Below, in pieces: positions 32,599-36,498 of a stretch of 36,498 bases of DNA (its first letter is position 1; each line of letters starts with the position of its first letter). The notes below the pieces were generated by a model. That model saw only the letters and a program-made list of their open reading frames with translations. It made no database searches and had not been told where the DNA came from. Source of the DNA: Thioglobus_A sp964344985 (GTDB lineage: Bacteria; Pseudomonadota; Gammaproteobacteria; PS1; Pseudothioglobaceae); the NCBI GenBank assembly GCA_964344985.1, contig CAYFPI010000012.1, positions 1 to 36,498 of the forward strand, written 5' to 3'. Made by a program: the position numbers and the translations under genes.

Positions 32599-33735
32599 AT
32601 GATTGAATACATTCCAGGATTAGCAGGTGTTCCTGCAACTGAATCTTCTATTTCTTCTATTGATGGTGAAAATGGTGTTTTAGCCTATCGTGGTTACTCG
32701 ATTGAAGATTTAGTAGAAAAAGCTTCTTTTGAAGAAACAGCGCTTTTGCTGCTACATGGAGAATTGCCTAGCGAGCAAGAAACTGAAGAGTTTAAATGCT
32801 TATTGCAAAGCCATTATCGAGTAAAGTCAAACATTCGAACTATGATGTGGTCATTACCTCCAACTGGCCATCCAATGAACGTGTTGCAAATGGCGATTGC
32901 CTCTATGGCAACCTTCTATCCTGAAGCAAAAGCTGCAACGCCAGATTCTGCAGTTACTCAAAATGCACTGATTCACATTTTATCAACCACGGCAACACTA
33001 GTTTCTATGTGGGAAAATGTAAGAAATGGCTATGATCCTGTGCCACCAGATCCTTCTATGGGCTATGCACAAAATTTCTTACACATGCTGTGTGGCAAAG
33101 AACCAAGCGATGAAATTGTTAAACTATTTGATGCGTGTCTAATTCTACATGCTGAACACACTATTAATGCATCAACTTTTTCAGCCATGGTTACCGCGAG
33201 CACTCTGACCAATCCATTTGCATCAATCTCTGCTGCAGTAGGCACCTTAGCCGGCCCACTACATGGCGGTGCCAACGAAGATGTACTTAACATGTTAGAT
33301 GAAATTGGTGAAGCTAAAAATGCACGTGGCTATATTGAAAACCGCCTAAAAAATAAGCAAGTAATTTGGGGCATGGGACACCGTGAATACAGTGTTAAAG
33401 ATCCTCGCGCAACCATCTTGCAAAAAATGATTGAACAGTATGTTAACAAAACAGGCATTACACTGTCAAAACGTTTTGAAACAGCGCTTGAAGTTGAGCG
33501 CGTTTGTGAAGAACTACTATCCGCTAAAGGTGTTTATCCAAATGTTGACTTCTACTCAGGTATTTTATACGCTGAAATCTTAAAATTACCAACAGACCAA
33601 TTTACGCCAATTTTTGCAGTAGCGCGTTCAGCGGGCTGGTTAGCACACTGGAGAGAGCAGGTAAGTCATAACCGCATATTTAGACCAACACAAATCTACA
33701 CTGGCTCTGATTTTAGGAATTATCCACAAAAATAA
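32599..33735 (+). CDS. gltA: Citrate synthase (short form)
   Basis: The enzyme condenses acetyl-CoA and oxaloacetate to citrate. At 378 residues it is the short form typical of Gram-positives and archaea, not the roughly 430-residue NADH-sensitive type of E. coli. Catalytic residues are in place: His187 (ILHAEHTINAS), His222 (AGPLHGGANE), His261 (MGHREYSVKDPRA) and Asp317 (NVDFYSG). A methylcitrate synthase is the main alternative, but no prp genes are near. It is tightly packed between erpA and ubiE. Confidence 0.88.
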   Translation: MIEYIPGLAGVPATESSISSIDGENGVLAYRGYSIEDLVEKASFEETALLLLHGELPSEQETEEFKCLLQSHYRVKSNIRTMMWSLPPTGHPMNVLQMAIASMATFYPEAKAATPDSAVTQNALIHILSTTATLVSMWENVRNGYDPVPPDPSMGYAQNFLHMLCGKEPSDEIVKLFDACLILHAEHTINASTFSAMVTASTLTNPFASISAAVGTLAGPLHGGANEDVLNMLDEIGEAKNARGYIENRLKNKQVIWGMGHREYSVKDPRATILQKMIEQYVNKTGITLSKRFETALEVERVCEELLSAKGVYPNVDFYSGILYAEILKLPTDQFTPIFAVARSAGWLAHWREQVSHNRIFRPTQIYTGSDFRNYPQK

Positions 33736-33737
33736 TT

Positions 33738-34478
33738 ATGGAAAAAACCACTCACTTTGGATTTAAAGACGTTGCAACAGAAGACAAGCAATCTTTGGTG
33801 CGTGGCGTATTTGATTCTGTTGCTAGCAAATATGACTTAATGAATGATGTCTTGTCATTTGGAGCGCACCGACTGTGGAAACGCTACACTATTGCTTCAA
33901 GCAACGTTAAAGCGGGCGACAAAGTTTTAGATATTGCTGGTGGCACAGGCGATCTAGCTATTGAATTTCGCAAAAAAGTAGGCGAATCTGGGCACGTTAT
34001 TTTGTCTGATATTAATGCTGCTATGCTTGGCGAAGGGCGAAACAATCTGACTAACAAAGGCATTTTTGGCGTAGATTTTGTTCAGCTTAATGCACAATAT
34101 CTTCCTTTTGAAGACAATACTTTTGATTGTGTCTCAATCGCATTTGGCCTTAGAAATGTAACTGACAAAGATCAAGCACTTAAAGAAATGCACCGGGTTC
34201 TCAAGCCTGGCGGTTGTTTGTTGATTCTTGAGTTTTCTAAAACAAACTCTGAGTTATTGGAAAAATTCTACGATTTTTACTCCTTTAATGTAATGCCAAA
34301 ATTGGGCGGAATTATTGCTGACGATGAAGACTCATACCAATATCTTGCAGAATCAATTAGAAAACACCCAGATCAAGAAACATTGAAAAACATGGTGCTG
34401 GATGCTGGATTTGGCTTTTGTGAATATCACAACCTATCTGGTGGCATTGTTGCACTCCACAAAGGCATTAAAGTTTAG
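33738..34478 (+). CDS. ubiE: Ubiquinone/menaquinone biosynthesis C-methyltransferase
   Basis: UbiE C-methylates the benzoquinol ring (and demethylmenaquinol) with S-adenosylmethionine. The 246-residue protein begins with the family block FGFKDVATEDKQSLVRGVFDSVASKYDLMNDVLSFGAHRLWKR. SAM motif I is DIAGGTGDLA, and the signatures SIAFGLRNVTDK and MHRVLKPGGCLLILEFSK follow. It is first of the ubiE-ubiJ-ubiB set. Confidence 0.97.
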   Translation: MEKTTHFGFKDVATEDKQSLVRGVFDSVASKYDLMNDVLSFGAHRLWKRYTIASSNVKAGDKVLDIAGGTGDLAIEFRKKVGESGHVILSDINAAMLGEGRNNLTNKGIFGVDFVQLNAQYLPFEDNTFDCVSIAFGLRNVTDKDQALKEMHRVLKPGGCLLILEFSKTNSELLEKFYDFYSFNVMPKLGGIIADDEDSYQYLAESIRKHPDQETLKNMVLDAGFGFCEYHNLSGGIVALHKGIKV

Positions 34479-34489
34479 TTCTGATAACA

Positions 34490-35002
34490 ATGCAACACTT
34501 TGTTCTTGAACAGGCACTCAACTATCTAATAACCACAGATAGCATTAACATTGACGCACTGCATGGGAAAACTGTTCGTTTTTCATTGCAAGATCTACCT
34601 TTAGATGTTAATTTTATTTGCACTAATGAGCGGATTTTTGTTGTCTCTGATGTCACCAGAAAAAGCGATGTTGATATTAAGCTAACGGCCAACGTGTTTT
34701 TCTTATTGTTTAAAGGTGAAGATTTAACAGAATTACTCAGACAAGACAAAATCATCATACATGGTGATGTGAAAACAGCGCAACTATTGGTTGACATGCT
34801 TCAACAAGTAGACATTGATATTGAAGAAATTTTATCCCAATATACTGGCGACATTATTGCACATGAATTAGGAAAAATTGCAAAAAAAGCCAAAAAAGTA
34901 GCGCTTGAATCTAATAGTCCAATCGATGCAATTAAAGACGGATTGTCTCAACTGTTAATCAATCCTCAGAAATCTGAACTGTTTAAAAACAAACATCACT
35001 AG
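34490..35002 (+). CDS. ubiJ: Ubiquinone biosynthesis accessory factor UbiJ (SCP2 domain)
   Basis: UbiJ is a lipid-binding scaffold of the ubiquinone biosynthetic complex. The 170-residue protein has an SCP2-like domain (about 5-110; KTVRFSLQDLPLDVNFICTNERIFV, and DIKLTANVFFLLFKGEDLTELLRQDKIIIHGDVKTAQLL) and a helical C-terminal tail. Sequence conservation in UbiJ is low. The assignment relies on the domain plus its place between ubiE and ubiB. Confidence 0.92.
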   Translation: MQHFVLEQALNYLITTDSINIDALHGKTVRFSLQDLPLDVNFICTNERIFVVSDVTRKSDVDIKLTANVFFLLFKGEDLTELLRQDKIIIHGDVKTAQLLVDMLQQVDIDIEEILSQYTGDIIAHELGKIAKKAKKVALESNSPIDAIKDGLSQLLINPQKSELFKNKHH

Positions 35003-35005
35003 CCC

Positions 35006-36498
35006 ATGCACAGTCTGATTCGTTTTGTTCGTATCTCACGTGTTATGATGCGTTATAGATTAGATTCATTAATCCTATCTACACCACTATTAAAAAAACT
35101 TAAGCCGCTTACTTATTTAATTCCTTGGCATTATTTCCCTGTTAAAAACCGCACTCGGGGCGAAAGGATTCGTCTTGCTCTTGAAGAGTTAGGGCCAATT
35201 TATATTAAGTTTGGCCAAACACTCTCTACTAGACCAGATTTACTACCTGATGACATTAGTCTTGAGCTAAAAAAACTTCAGGACAGTTGCCCACCTTTTG
35301 ATACCAAAAAAGCCATTTCGGTTATTGAAAGAGATCTTGGGGATACGATTAAGAATCTGTTTAAAAACTTTGACAGCATTCCTTTAGCAAGCGCTTCCAT
35401 TGCTCAAGTGCATACTGCCACTACTCATAATAATGAACAAGTGGTGGTTAAGATAGTACGCCCCGATATTGAATCAATTATTGATAAAGATGTCAAGCTT
35501 ATGTACGCTTTGGCAAGGCTATTTAACAAACACCCGCTAGCAAAAAAAATTCGCCCCATTGAGATTGTTGAAGAGTTTGAGGCCATTATTGTTAATGAAC
35601 TAGACATGCGCATTGAGGCTGGCAATTGTGAAAGGATCGGGCAAAATTTTTCAAATTCTGATCTCCTGTACGTTCCCAAAGTGTATCAGCAACTAAGTGC
35701 TCAACACGTATTAACCACACAGAGGATATATGGAACACCTGTGGGAGATGTTGAAACCCTTAAAGCCAACAACATTGACATGAAACAGCTGGCTGAACAA
35801 GGAGTGATTATCTTTTTTACTCAAGTGTTCAAGCATAATTTTTTCCATGCCGATATGCATCCTGGCAATATTTTTGTCTCTGACAAAGGGCAGTATATCG
35901 GTGTCGATTTTGGCATTATGGGTACATTAACTGAAGAAGACAAAGACTTCTTGGCTGATATATTCTTAGCTTTTTTCAATCAAAACTACCGACAAGTTGC
36001 TCAAACCTATATTGATTCTGGCTGGGCCAGTGCCTCAACTGATGTGTCTGCCTTTGAAGCAGCAGTTGAAAGAATCTGCTTGCCTATGTTTGACAAGCCA
36101 TTGGGTGAAATTTCTTTTGGGCAAGTGCTACTTGATTTAATCCAAGAAGCGAAAAATTTTGACATCACTGTTCAGCCACAGCTGTTATTATTAGACAAAA
36201 CATTACTCAACATTGAGGGCTTAGGCAGACAGCTTTATCCGCAACTAGATTTATGGGCAACCGCCAAACCTTTTTTAGAAGAACTTGTACAACAACGATA
36301 TAACATGAAAGACTCATTTGAAAAACTAAAAGAACAAGCACCCAAACTACTTAAAGAGCTTCCAGATCTACCCACACTAACCATTAGTGCGCTTAAGAAA
36401 TTGGACAAAATGAAAGACATTAATCAACTGCACGCTGAGCAAACAAATGCTATTGTTAATCAATTAAAAGATAACGCCAATAGGCAAACTGCTGCCAC
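35006..36498 (+). CDS. ubiB: Ubiquinone biosynthesis protein kinase-like UbiB (3' end outside the window)
   Basis: This is a membrane-anchored atypical kinase/ATPase of the ABC1/ADCK family, required for ubiquinone synthesis. The open frame starts with ATG at 35006, three bases after ubiJ, and continues to the right edge (about 497 codons) with no stop; family members have about 545 residues. Visible motifs are the KxGQ segment IYIKFGQTLSTRPDLLP, the alanine-rich nucleotide loop LASASIAQVH, VVVKIVRPDIE with the lysine, NELDMRIEAGN, and the catalytic FHADMHPGNIF and GVDFGIMG. The C-terminal membrane helices would lie beyond the window. The gene is intact as far as seen. Confidence 0.95.
   Translation, partial: MHSLIRFVRISRVMMRYRLDSLILSTPLLKKLKPLTYLIPWHYFPVKNRTRGERIRLALEELGPIYIKFGQTLSTRPDLLPDDISLELKKLQDSCPPFDTKKAISVIERDLGDTIKNLFKNFDSIPLASASIAQVHTATTHNNEQVVVKIVRPDIESIIDKDVKLMYALARLFNKHPLAKKIRPIEIVEEFEAIIVNELDMRIEAGNCERIGQNFSNSDLLYVPKVYQQLSAQHVLTTQRIYGTPVGDVETLKANNIDMKQLAEQGVIIFFTQVFKHNFFHADMHPGNIFVSDKGQYIGVDFGIMGTLTEEDKDFLADIFLAFFNQNYRQVAQTYIDSGWASASTDVSAFEAAVERICLPMFDKPLGEISFGQVLLDLIQEAKNFDITVQPQLLLLDKTLLNIEGLGRQLYPQLDLWATAKPFLEELVQQRYNMKDSFEKLKEQAPKLLKELPDLPTLTISALKKLDKMKDINQLHAEQTNAIVNQLKDNANRQTAA

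Overview
The window is AT-rich bacterial chromosome with a typical gammaproteobacterial gene repertoire. Gene sets such as dprA-smg-topA, rpmH-rnpA-yidD-yidC, atpIBEFHAGDC, recN-nadK/grpE, dsbD-aroQ-accB-accC, argC-erpA and ubiE-ubiJ-ubiB all point there. A sulfide:quinone oxidoreductase divergent from the F-type ATP synthase operon, together with the low GC and compact, overlapping operons, suggests a sulfur-oxidising marine gammaproteobacterium of the SUP05/Thioglobus/Bathymodiolus-symbiont kind. That placement is inferred from gene content and style; no 16S gene is present.

Layout. 1-507 has no gene but is full of inverted repeats. 508-3230 (minus) is a small operon of two unrecognised genes followed by trpF and trpB. 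trpF contains an assembly gap of 10 N that can be closed by reading the frame. 3303-7225 (minus) is dprA-smg-topA. 7358-11923 (plus) runs rpmH, rnpA, yidD, yidC, a TauD-like dioxygenase, ampD, kdsC and a short Ogt-like protein, mostly with overlapping stops and starts. 11920-18638 (minus) is the complete nine-gene ATP synthase operon, facing sqr (18806-20071, plus) across a symmetrical divergent control region. 20104-22599 (minus) is recN and nadK, facing grpE.

23238-25677 is the accessory part of the window. It holds two lipoprotein genes facing a small XRE regulator across a perfect palindrome, then a gene-free hairpin-rich stretch, then a ParD/RelE-type toxin-antitoxin pair with an operator over its promoter. 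Housekeeping genes resume with adk (25678), dsbD with a doubled N-terminal domain (26614), aroQ, accB, accC, argC, erpA, gltA, ubiE and ubiJ. ubiB runs off the right edge.

Working together: SQR feeds sulfide electrons to the quinone pool. ubiE, ubiJ and ubiB make ubiquinone, and the ATP synthase uses the resulting proton gradient. accB, accC, gltA, argC, aroQ and trpBF are biosynthetic or central metabolism, and ampD, kdsC, yidC and dsbD serve the envelope. I see no rRNA, tRNA, CRISPR array, transposase or phage gene. The best candidates for something undescribed are the folded element at 372-473 with an anti-Shine-Dalgarno-like loop, the XRE/two-lipoprotein locus with its palindrome, the hairpin array at 24522-24744, and the unknown gene pair ahead of trpFB.
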